Shown here: one piece after another, positions 1 to 5,476 of the stretch | How positions within the stretch are numbered: position 1 is the stretch's first letter | Layout: each line of letters starts with the position of its first letter | Assembly: GCA_003488445.1 (NCBI GenBank) | Contig: DNLO01000143.1 | Span: 1 to 5,476 of the forward strand | Direction: 5' to 3' | Source of the DNA: Lachnospiraceae bacterium | GTDB lineage: Bacteria; Bacillota; Clostridia; Lachnospirales; Lachnospiraceae | Length of the DNA stretch: 5,476 bases | Notes under the pieces: generated by a model | What the model saw: only the letters and a program-made list of their open reading frames with translations | What the model was told of the DNA's origin: nothing | The model's database searches: none | Program-made: the position numbers and the translations under genes

Positions 1-3000
1 GCTTTCGCCTTTTCCGGCAGCCGGCACTTTTCAAAAGTCAGTCCGGCGCCCCTTCCTGCGTCGTGTCCCGATGTGACGGCGGTCATGTTCAGGCTTCCTT
101 TTTCGAATTCGGCATTCTCGTACTCATCGCAGGCATAGACCGGGATCATACGCGACAGATCCCTGACTGCAAAGGGTTCGCCCTCCAGATCGATATCCCG
201 GAACAGCTCTTCATCATATGCGTTTCTTCCGGCATATATGTGATAATGACCCCCGGGCAGGATATGCTCCCTTCGGACCACGTCATATACCTTCAGGGTG
301 TCTGTTTCCGCCTCAAGATGCACGGACCGGATCTCCCCGGGGCGCAGATCCTTTTCCCGCACAAATGCCACCAGCCTTCTTCCGTATGACGCCCCCGACA
401 GCTTTTCGTCCGTCGGCTCGACGGTGGCATAGATCTGTACCACTTCGTCCGTAGCCGTCTTCCCCTTGTTCTCCAGATCCAGGCTGATATGAAGCATCCT
501 GCCGTCACAGGTGAGCTTCATATCCGAGTATCCGATCTCACCGTATGACAGACCGTATCCGAACGGATACATCACTTTTTCCTTTGGTACATATCTGTAC
601 GTACGACTTCCGTTGATCCGGTAGTCGTCCATATCCGGAAGCACGTCTTCCGATACAGGCCAGTTCTGCACCAGCCTGCCTGCCGGTGCTTTCTGCCCGA
701 AAAGGGCGGCGGCTATGGCATCTCCCATGTATTCTGATCCGGATGCAGACAGGAGCATGGCATCCACTTTCTTCCGGGCTTCGCCCATCACATAGGGGTA
801 GTTGGCTATGAGGACTACTGCCAGCTTCTTGCCCGATTGTATGAAAGCATCCAGAAGCTTCTGCTGATCTGAAGGCAGCGACATGGATTTCCTGTCTATA
901 TCTTCCCTGGCAGAGATCATCGGGTTGCACCCCAGTGCGAGTATCACAGTGGATCTGTCCCCTGCAGCCTTCAGTGCTTCCTCTGTCCCGTCGCTCACCT
1001 TCTCTTTACTTATCCTGTATTCGGGCATACCCTTTCCTGCTCTCAGGCGGCCGGCCCCGTCTACAGACACCGGATTCGCGAAGCGGTCTCTCATGCTGTA
1101 TGATCCGTCGTCGTTTTCCGTCATACGGAATCTGCAGGTGACAAACCAGTCAAAGACGTTATCTTTGTCGGCTTTCAGATATCCTCTTTCTTCATCCGGC
1201 AGTCCGTAGAAGCAGCTCTGTACATATTTGCCCGATGATACGCTCCTGACAGTATAGTTTCCGTCATTCCAGTCCTCTACATAGAACAGATCCCCCTCTT
1301 CGGGTGATGAAAGGGATATGCTCCCGTCTCCTTCTATGTGCCAGGCCCTGCCATCCATAAGGATACGATATGTATCGAGCCCGTTGTGGGGTGTGATGCC
1401 GCAACCGGTGACTGACGATATACCGTCACATACGGTATGTGAGAACGGTCTTACGCCGGCGTACCAGTCGGCATACCACTCATCGGCCAGCGGACCTATC
1501 AGCGCGATATCCTGCACCCGGTCTCTGTCAAGCGGCAGAGTCCCGTCTCTGTTCTCCAGCAGCACGACTGACTCCTCGGATAATCTCCTGCATATATCCC
1601 GGCTCTCCTCCGTGTCGCAGTCCCCCGCCGGTATGCTGTCGTAAGGGCTGCTTCCCTCGGGATCGTATATCCCAAGCTTCATACCCACCATAAGGATATT
1701 CCGGAGAGCTTCATCGAGCTCGGACTCTTTTAAGAGCGACATCTCCATTGCATCTCTTATGGCCTTCTCCACGTCCTCAGGCTTGTCGGACATGCTGTCG
1801 ACCCCTGCTCTGATCGATGCCGTCACACACTCTGCCAGTGTCCCGTACTCATGGTGATAGTCCTTGAGCCGCACCATGGCAAAGCCATCACAGACAACAT
1901 GAGTCACGCCGTATCTGTCCTTCAGCAGAGTCTTCACTTCCGGGTTCGTCATCCCGACCTCACCGTTTATCCTGTTATAGGCGGTCATCACTCCTAAAGG
2001 CCCGGCTTTCTCAAGTGCTGCTTTGAAGGGCTTCAGGTAGTAGTCTTCCTTGTCTCTCATGCTCACGGAAGAGTTGGTGAAGAATCTTTCGTTTTCCAGA
2101 TTATTCGCATAGAAATGCTTTAAGGTGGCTCCGCACATCACATAGTCAGGATCCTCTCCTCGCATGCCCCTGATGAAAGCGCATGAATTAACCGATGTGA
2201 GATGAGGATCCTCTCCGTACCCCTCCTCATTCCTGCCCCAGCGGGGGTCTCTCTCCAGATCTATCGTGGGCACCCATCTGCAAAGACCTGTCCTGCGATG
2301 CTTATTAAAGCAGGCTCTCGCCTCCCGTCCCACTGTCCGTCCGGCCTCATATATCAGATCCGGATCCCAGGAAGCACTCATACCGACAGGATTGGGAAAT
2401 GATGTAGTCACATTGGATTCCCCTATTCCGTTCTGTTCGTTCCGTTCTTCCGCCCCGTGTGAAGCCTCTCCCCCGAGGACGAATCCCTCCACACCAAAGC
2501 GTCCCACTCCCTGTTCCGGGTGGGAATACAGCATCATCTTCTCCTCAAGTGTCATACTGCCGAGCAGCCAGTTTATCCTGTCTTTCCGCGAAAGAGCCGG
2601 ATCGTGGAATGGATTGCTGATGCCATCCGGCGCCAGCAGTCTGTCCAGATAGCCCAGCAGGACCTCCTCGGAATATATGACCCGGCCTTCCATACCGCAT
2701 TTTCTTCCTCCGTCCACGTTCTCCTGCCTGTCATCGAAGAACAGACACTCTCCGGGATCCAGACCATACTTTTCGAACAGATCCTCATATATCTCCCTGT
2801 GAGGCTTCAGATGATGCACCTCAAAAGAGATCACCCTGCCGTCCACATCATCATGAAACGGCAGACCGTCGGTATGCGTGTGGAACATGCGGCTGGAATA
2901 GTTGGACAGCAGATATATGCGGTACCCGGCTTTTTTCAGCTCATGTACCTTCTCCCATACCCCGGGTCTGGGAAGCGGCATACCCTCAAGATGCCCCAGC

Positions 3001-3239
3001 ACGTATCTGATATGCTTTTCATCTTCGGGGTATTTCTTCACATAGTCCTCGACCACATCATCAAAGGGCCGCAGCTCAATATCAAACTCCAGCCACAGCG
3101 GATCATCGAACAGCCTGTGTGCGAAGTCTCTGGCTCTGTCCTCATCGTGAATGGTGTCCATGATATGCTCAAGCCACCTGTAGGACATCAGCACGCCGCC
3201 CACATCGAAAACTATGTTTTTGTATCTCATCTCCTGCAT
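1..3239 (-). CDS. Fusion protein: N-terminal YihX-like HAD phosphatase joined in frame to a family 3 glycoside hydrolase (C-terminus runs off the window)
   Basis: Codon-by-codon reading from ATG at 3239 gives 1079 residues with no stop to the left edge. Order of parts: HAD phosphatase (1-203), short linker (about 204-217), GH3 TIM barrel (about 218-535), GH3 alpha/beta domain (about 548-900) interrupted by an insert (about 616-745), fibronectin-III-like domain (about 905-1010), and a further region continuing off the edge. Both catalytic modules look intact, so the polypeptide is predicted to carry a sugar-phosphatase and an exo-acting beta-glycosidase. There is no signal peptide, since the start leads straight into the first HAD beta-strand, so it should act in the cytoplasm on imported oligosaccharides or glycosides. 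It follows glgD by 77 bases on the same strand. The exact glycosidase substrate (beta-glucoside or beta-xyloside) cannot be decided. A sequencing frameshift is unlikely, because one frame carries both domains and the junction is read continuously. Confidence 0.9.
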   Translation of the reverse strand, partial: MQEMRYKNIVFDVGGVLMSYRWLEHIMDTIHDEDRARDFAHRLFDDPLWLEFDIELRPFDDVVEDYVKKYPEDEKHIRYVLGHLEGMPLPRPGVWEKVHELKKAGYRIYLLSNYSSRMFHTHTDGLPFHDDVDGRVISFEVHHLKPHREIYEDLFEKYGLDPGECLFFDDRQENVDGGRKCGMEGRVIYSEEVLLGYLDRLLAPDGISNPFHDPALSRKDRINWLLGSMTLEEKMMLYSHPEQGVGRFGVEGFVLGGEASHGAEERNEQNGIGESNVTTSFPNPVGMSASWDPDLIYEAGRTVGREARACFNKHRRTGLCRWVPTIDLERDPRWGRNEEGYGEDPHLTSVNSCAFIRGMRGEDPDYVMCGATLKHFYANNLENERFFTNSSVSMRDKEDYYLKPFKAALEKAGPLGVMTAYNRINGEVGMTNPEVKTLLKDRYGVTHVVCDGFAMVRLKDYHHEYGTLAECVTASIRAGVDSMSDKPEDVEKAIRDAMEMSLLKESELDEALRNILMVGMKLGIYDPEGSSPYDSIPAGDCDTEESRDICRRLSEESVVLLENRDGTLPLDRDRVQDIALIGPLADEWYADWYAGVRPFSHTVCDGISSVTGCGITPHNGLDTYRILMDGRAWHIEGDGSISLSSPEEGDLFYVEDWNDGNYTVRSVSSGKYVQSCFYGLPDEERGYLKADKDNVFDWFVTCRFRMTENDDGSYSMRDRFANPVSVDGAGRLRAGKGMPEYRISKEKVSDGTEEALKAAGDRSTVILALGCNPMISAREDIDRKSMSLPSDQQKLLDAFIQSGKKLAVVLIANYPYVMGEARKKVDAMLLSASGSEYMGDAIAAALFGQKAPAGRLVQNWPVSEDVLPDMDDYRINGSRTYRYVPKEKVMYPFGYGLSYGEIGYSDMKLTCDGRMLHISLDLENKGKTATDEVVQIYATVEPTDEKLSGASYGRRLVAFVREKDLRPGEIRSVHLEAETDTLKVYDVVRREHILPGGHYHIYAGRNAYDEELFRDIDLEGEPFAVRDLSRMIPVYACDEYENAEFEKGSLNMTAVTSGHDAGRGAGLTFEKCRLPEKAK
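3..527 (-). other. Fibronectin-III-like domain and start of an additional C-terminal region of the fusion (residues 905-1079)
   Basis: Residues about 905-1010 fit the fibronectin-III-like domain that ends most multi-domain GH3 enzymes: LHISLDLENKGKTATDEVVQ, IYATV, LVAFVREKDLRPGE, and LPGGHYHIYAGRNA. Most such GH3 proteins stop soon after this domain. Here the frame goes on for at least 69 more residues, with ENAEFEKGSLNMTAV followed by TSGHDAGRGAGLTFEKCRLP, suggesting the beginning of another beta-sandwich or binding domain. That region is cut by the window edge and I do not recognise it. Confidence 0.6.
540..2588 (-). other. GH3 catalytic module of the fusion (residues 218-900)
   Basis: The barrel opens with a typical start, LLGSMTLEEKMMLY (225-238), then GGEASHG (256-262), TTSFPNPVGMSASWD (278-292), WVPTIDLERDPRWGRNEEGY (322-341), GEDP, and LKHFYANN (373-380). 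The predicted nucleophile is Asp451 in HVVCDGFAM, the position of the usual SDWGA or TDxGA motif. The alpha/beta domain carries SEESVVLLENRDGTLPL (554-570), GCNPMISAREDIDR (770-783) with Glu779 as predicted acid/base three residues before DR, LPSDQQ, FGQKAPAGRLVQNWP (847-861) and RTYRYVP followed by YPFGYGLSYG (891-900). These resemble the large (about 900-residue) beta-glucosidase/xylosidase group of GH3. Retaining hydrolysis of terminal beta-D-glycosides is expected; the specificity is unknown. Confidence 0.93.
1005..1394 (-). other. Beta-trefoil-like (fascin-like) insert in the GH3 alpha/beta domain (about residues 616-745)
   Basis: After the first strand of the alpha/beta domain (IALIGPLADEWYADWYAG) the protein leaves the GH3 pattern for about 130 residues and returns at STVILALGCNP. 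The insert repeats a pattern of aromatic plus short beta segments: LFYVEDWNDGNYTVRSVSSG then KYVQSCFYG, YLKADKDNVFDWF, and FRMTENDDGSYSMRDRFANP then VSVDGAGRLRA. The pattern of residue side, gkY or nP-V, and a Leu-x-Ala turn is like fascin-type beta-trefoil repeats. GH3 enzymes such as the PA14-bearing beta-glucosidases carry accessory inserts at this same place, where they shape the active-site entrance. The trefoil assignment comes from pattern recognition only. Boundaries are approximate. Confidence 0.5.
2631..3239 (-). other. HAD phosphatase module of the fusion (residues 1-203), YihX-like
   Basis: All four HAD motifs are present. Motif I is VFDVGGVL with nucleophile Asp12. Motif II is LLSN with Ser112. 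Motif III is LKP with Lys145. Motif IV is FFDDRQEN with Asp169 and Asp170. Residues about 18-90 form the helical cap inserted after motif I. Motif I has Gly, not Asp, two positions after the nucleophile. The same is true of E. coli YihX (DLGNV), an alpha-glucose-1-phosphate phosphatase, and motif IV resembles YihX FFDDNADN. The size, about 200 residues, equals a free-standing YihX-type enzyme, so the module is complete. Glucose-1-phosphate is the favoured substrate by family resemblance and by the glgCD neighbourhood, but HAD enzymes are promiscuous and this is inference. Confidence 0.85.
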
Positions 3240-3240
3240 C

Positions 3241-3248
3241 CCTCTCCT
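3241..3248 (-). promoter_or_regulatory. Ribosome binding site of the HAD-GH3 gene
   Basis: The minus strand reads AGGAGAGGG before ATG at 3239. The AGGAG core is 4 bases from this ATG, slightly close. GAGAGG is 10 bases from a second in-frame ATG at 3230, which would remove Met-Gln-Glu and start MRYKNIVFDVGGVL. Either start is acceptable. I use the upstream one because its core match is longer. The site begins right at the foot of the intergenic hairpin but is not inside the stem. Confidence 0.65.
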
Positions 3249-3251
3249 AAA

Positions 3252-3281
3252 ATATCCCCGGGTGTCACAACCCGGGGATAT
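3252..3281 (-). terminator. Perfect 12-bp inverted repeat between glgD and the HAD-GH3 gene: leaky terminator or intercistronic hairpin
   Basis: Arms 3252-3263 and 3270-3281 are exactly complementary (ATATCCCCGGGT with ACCCGGGGATAT) around a 6-base loop. Eight of the 12 pairs are G-C. In the direction of transcription the stem lies 35 bases after the glgD stop and runs into a short T-run (TTTT, the first T belonging to the stem), immediately followed by the AGGAGAGG ribosome site of the next gene. The T-run is short for an efficient intrinsic terminator, and I see no convincing promoter after it, so partial termination or an RNA processing and stability element are both plausible. The plus-strand side has no T-run, so it should not terminate in that direction. 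Confidence 0.6.
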
Positions 3282-3316
3282 ACCTCTTTATCTGAGTGCT
3301 TATTCCTATCTCATGT

Positions 3317-4432
3317 CTACAGCGTGTCGCCTCTTGTCACATATCCCGGATTGTCCATGGGCGCGACCACTTCCTTGACATTGATGATCTTGGCCCATTT
3401 ATCCACGACCTGTCCCTCCAGCTTCACGCCTTCACCGATCACAGAATGTCCGAGTATGACACAGTTCTTTACGGATGCGCCCTTCTTGATCTGGACGCCT
3501 CTTCCTACCACGCTGTTCTCCACCGATCCCTCGATCACACAGCCGTTTGCCACCATGGAATTCTTTACCTTTGATCCCTTTACGTATCTTACGGGACAGG
3601 AGTCTGTTGTCACCGTATATATGGGCCATTCCTCCGTAAACAGCTCTTTTGCCTTGGCAAAGTCCAGCAGCTCAAGATTGGCATCGTAGTAGCTCTTGAA
3701 GTCGGTTACTGCCGTGAAATACCCCTTGTGGGCTATACCTCTGATATCCAGATCGTCATTTTCATCATTGATGATATCGACGAGCCTGTAAACCGAAGAG
3801 AGCTTCTGTGCCTTGAATATCAGCTCGATGAAAAGCTCTCTTTTCATCACATAGGTATCCATGAAGATGTTCTTCTCGGCAACAGATCCGTCATTCCAGC
3901 CGATAGTCTTCACGCCCTTCTGGCGGTTCAGATCCACTGTACGGCAGTTACGGAAAGCCCTGTCGGCATTACCCACCTTATGGTACAGGACCGTTATATC
4001 CGCACCTGACTCGATATGTGCCTGCAGCAGCTCGCTGTAATCCTCCTTGAATATCATATATCCGGGGGATATGATCACGTACTCTTCTCTTGCGATCTCG
4101 ATCTGATCCATATTGTCCGCATATGCACGGATATCGGTATTGTATATCTCGTTGACTCTCGAGTCCTGATTGAAGAGCAGCTGAAGCTGGCCCCTCTTTG
4201 AGTTGATGTTATAGGTACGGCCGGTACCCAGATGCTCCGCCAGAGATCTGGGATTCTGGCTCACATACACCTGAATATGCTCTATCCCGCTGTTCGACAT
4301 ATTTGATACAGGGAAGTCTACCAGCCTGTATCTGCCCAGGAAAGAAAACGCCGATATCGGACGGAAGAAGTCCATTCCGTGCACCTTCATGTCTTTTCCG
4401 GAAGGAGTGATGATACCAAAAGCTCTTGCCAT
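3317..4432 (-). CDS. glgD: GlgD, non-catalytic regulatory subunit of ADP-glucose pyrophosphorylase
   Basis: A complete 371-residue GlgD, the paralogue of GlgC that pairs with it in Bacillota and modulates its activity. The fold is retained: LGRYRLVDFPVSNMSNSGI (32-50) matches the [14 protein letters not shown] block of GlgC, DANLELLD (250-257) matches the ANLDLL region, and hexapeptide repeats run from about 281 to 345. The catalytic signatures are gone. The N-terminal loop reads GIITPSGKDMKVHG instead of GGxGxRLxxLT. SGDHIYK is replaced by SPGYMIFK (122-129), placing Tyr125 where GlgC has its catalytic Asp. YWKDVGT is replaced by YFTAVTD (238-244). Start: ATG directly after the glgC TAA with a GA-rich ribosome site inside the end of glgC. 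Stop: TAG. A catalytic GlgC duplicate is excluded by these substitutions. Confidence 0.95.
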   Translation of the reverse strand: MARAFGIITPSGKDMKVHGMDFFRPISAFSFLGRYRLVDFPVSNMSNSGIEHIQVYVSQNPRSLAEHLGTGRTYNINSKRGQLQLLFNQDSRVNEIYNTDIRAYADNMDQIEIAREEYVIISPGYMIFKEDYSELLQAHIESGADITVLYHKVGNADRAFRNCRTVDLNRQKGVKTIGWNDGSVAEKNIFMDTYVMKRELFIELIFKAQKLSSVYRLVDIINDENDDLDIRGIAHKGYFTAVTDFKSYYDANLELLDFAKAKELFTEEWPIYTVTTDSCPVRYVKGSKVKNSMVANGCVIEGSVENSVVGRGVQIKKGASVKNCVILGHSVIGEGVKLEGQVVDKWAKIINVKEVVAPMDNPGYVTRGDTL

Positions 4433-4446
4433 TTACTCCACCCCCT
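4433..4446 (-). promoter_or_regulatory. Ribosome binding site of glgD embedded in the last codons of glgC
   Basis: On the minus strand the end of glgC reads AAAGGGGGTGGAGTAA and is followed at once by ATG. AGGGGG ends 8 bases before the start; GGAG ends 3 bases before it. The codons for Gly-Val-Glu at the end of GlgC therefore double as the glgD ribosome site, and the stop and start codons touch. Translational coupling, which would help equal synthesis of the two subunits, is an inference from this layout. Confidence 0.75.
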
Positions 4447-5476
4447 TTACGTTCTGATCTACCAGCAGGATCTCTGCGCTGTTGGGAGACCCTACCCTGG
4501 CGCCCTTGCCGATCTTCACGCCATCCGCCACGAGTGCCCTGGTGACCCTGGCTCCCTCAGCCACCTCTGCTCCCGGCATGAGTACGGTATCCTTGACCAC
4601 GGCTCCGGAGGCTACGTTTGCATTGGTAAAGAGCACGGAGTTGACGATCTTTCCGTCGACTCTGCAGCCCTGAGTGATATATGCAGTGTCTATCTCCGCA
4701 TCAGGTCCTATGTACTGCGGCAGATCCGTGGGGTCTTCGGAGTATATCCTCCAGGACGGATCGGAGAGGTTCAGCTCGTTCGCATGATCGAGCAGATCCA
4801 TATTGGCCTCCCAGAGCGAATCGATCGTTCCGACGTCCTTCCAGTAGCCCTTGAACCTGTACGCATACACATTCCTTCCGGCATCCATCAGAGCAGGTAT
4901 CAGGTCCTTGCCGAAATCATGGCTGGAGGTCTCGCTCTTCATATCGGCCAGCAGGAACCTGCGCATCACTTTCCATGAAAAGATGTATATTCCCATGGAT
5001 GCGAGATTGCTCTTCGGATGAGCGGGCTTCTCCTGAAACTCGTATATCTTGTCATTCTCATCGGCATTCATGATACCGAAGCGGCTGGCCTCCTTCATGG
5101 GTACGCCTATGACCGCGATCGTGGCATCTGCCTTCTGCTCCTTGTGATACTTGAGCATTTTGGCGTAATTCATCTTGTATATATGGTCTCCGGAGAGCAC
5201 CAGCAGATACTCCGGATCGTAGCTGTCGATGAAATCGATGTTCTGAGCTATGGCATCCGCAGTACCGCGATACACGTCGAGATCGGCATCTGCCTTCTCT
5301 CTGGGTGCTATGGCAAACACTCCCGAATCTCTGGAGTCCAGTCCCCAGTATCTGCCCTGCGACACATACTGGCTCAACAGTACTGACTCATATTGGGTGA
5401 GCACTCCCACCACATCAAGTCCCGAATTTGCACAGTTCGAAAGAGGGAAATCTATGATCCTGTATCTTCCCCCGAA
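4433..5476 (-). CDS. glgC: Glucose-1-phosphate adenylyltransferase, catalytic subunit GlgC (N-terminus cut off by the window edge)
   Basis: GlgC makes ADP-glucose and pyrophosphate from ATP and glucose-1-phosphate, the committed step of cytoplasmic glycogen synthesis. The window holds 347 codons plus a TAA stop, opening in the conserved [14 protein letters not shown] block. Roughly the first 35-40 residues, including the GGxGxRL nucleotide loop, lie beyond 5476. Motifs, counted from the first visible residue: GTADAIAQN near 69-77, SGDHIYK at 95-101 with the catalytic Asp at 97, EFQEKPAHP near 146-154 (EKP contacts glucose-1-phosphate in the family), HDFGKD at 186-191 and YWKDVGT at 211-217. 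From about 256 to 331 there are hexapeptide repeats of a left-handed beta-helix, the usual C-terminal domain. The catalytic residues visible are intact. The GTG at 5413 is an internal valine codon, not the start. The gene abuts glgD, so co-transcription and a GlgC-GlgD complex are expected. Confidence 0.96.
   Translation of the reverse strand, partial: FGGRYRIIDFPLSNCANSGLDVVGVLTQYESVLLSQYVSQGRYWGLDSRDSGVFAIAPREKADADLDVYRGTADAIAQNIDFIDSYDPEYLLVLSGDHIYKMNYAKMLKYHKEQKADATIAVIGVPMKEASRFGIMNADENDKIYEFQEKPAHPKSNLASMGIYIFSWKVMRRFLLADMKSETSSHDFGKDLIPALMDAGRNVYAYRFKGYWKDVGTIDSLWEANMDLLDHANELNLSDPSWRIYSEDPTDLPQYIGPDAEIDTAYITQGCRVDGKIVNSVLFTNANVASGAVVKDTVLMPGAEVAEGARVTRALVADGVKIGKGARVGSPNSAEILLVDQNVKGVE

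Noticed and set aside
63..1693. Several open frames of 66-130 codons on either strand inside the GH3 region
   Set aside because: All lie in other frames of the continuous GH3 reading, which shows family motifs throughout; none has a convincing ribosome site or domain.
2148..2216. 12-base direct repeat AGGATCCTCTCC at 2148-2159 and 2205-2216
   Set aside because: Both copies encode Gly-Glu-Asp-Pro in the GH3 barrel; a chance codon match within coding sequence is sufficient.
2589..2660. Two separate genes (HAD, then GH3) or a sequencing frameshift at their junction
   Set aside because: Careful codon reading shows one frame with no stop, and GH3 conserved motifs on both sides of the window stay in the frame set by the HAD start codon. 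No ribosome site precedes a suitable internal start.
3275..3326. Possible sigma-A promoter on the minus strand (TAGACA near the glgD stop and a GATAAA-like element downstream)
   Set aside because: The -35-like and -10-like elements are poorly matched and about 20 bases apart, and a transcript from here would begin at or inside the hairpin.
2520..3689. Plus-strand open frame of 389 codons overlapping glgD, the intergenic gap and the HAD module
   Set aside because: It is antisense to two well-supported genes, crosses their boundary, has no recognisable domain, and its length follows from the coding strand rarely using the codons that would read as stops in this frame.
4379..4978. Plus-strand open frame of 199 codons across the glgC-glgD junction
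   Set aside because: Antisense to conserved GlgC and GlgD motifs; the translation is His-rich and low in structure, as expected for a shadow frame.
5411..5413. GTG as the start of glgC
   Set aside because: The same frame continues upstream to the window edge and encodes the conserved [14 protein letters not shown] block, so this GTG is an internal valine.

Overview
The window looks like chromosomal sequence from a Bacillota bacterium, probably an anaerobic Clostridia or Lachnospiraceae-like organism. The reasons are a two-subunit ADP-glucose pyrophosphorylase encoded by adjacent glgC and glgD, an arrangement typical of Bacillota, purine-rich Shine-Dalgarno sequences, and mid-GC coding sequence that uses ATA (Ile), AGA/AGG (Arg) and CTG (Leu) freely. 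The species cannot be fixed from this window. All real genes lie on the minus strand and transcription runs from the right edge to the left edge. I see no RNA genes, mobile elements, CRISPR arrays or plus-strand genes.

Right part (5476 to 3317): the end of glgC, whose N-terminal nucleotide-binding loop is outside the window, directly abuts a complete glgD (stop TAA followed at once by ATG). GlgC keeps its catalytic residues. GlgD has lost them and should be the regulatory partner. Together they make ADP-glucose from glucose-1-phosphate and ATP for glycogen synthesis.

Middle (3316 to 3240): a 77-base gap with a perfect 12-bp GC-rich inverted repeat, a short T-run and then the ribosome binding site of the next gene. 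It may be a leaky terminator or a processing/stability hairpin that separates the glg genes from the next one.

Left part (3239 to 1): one uninterrupted reading frame of at least 1079 codons that leaves the window without a stop. Its first ~200 residues form a complete HAD phosphatase module of the YihX type, a family whose E. coli member dephosphorylates alpha-glucose-1-phosphate. After a linker of about 15 residues it becomes a complete family 3 glycoside hydrolase with nucleophile and acid/base residues, a ~130-residue beta-trefoil-like insert, a fibronectin-III-like domain and the beginning of a further C-terminal region. No signal peptide is visible, so it should be cytoplasmic.

Working model (inference): the fusion releases free sugar from imported beta-glucosides or oligosaccharides and carries a sugar-phosphate phosphatase on the same chain. 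It is encoded directly behind the enzyme that commits glucose-1-phosphate to glycogen. The HAD-GH3 fusion and its position next to glgCD are the main points of interest.
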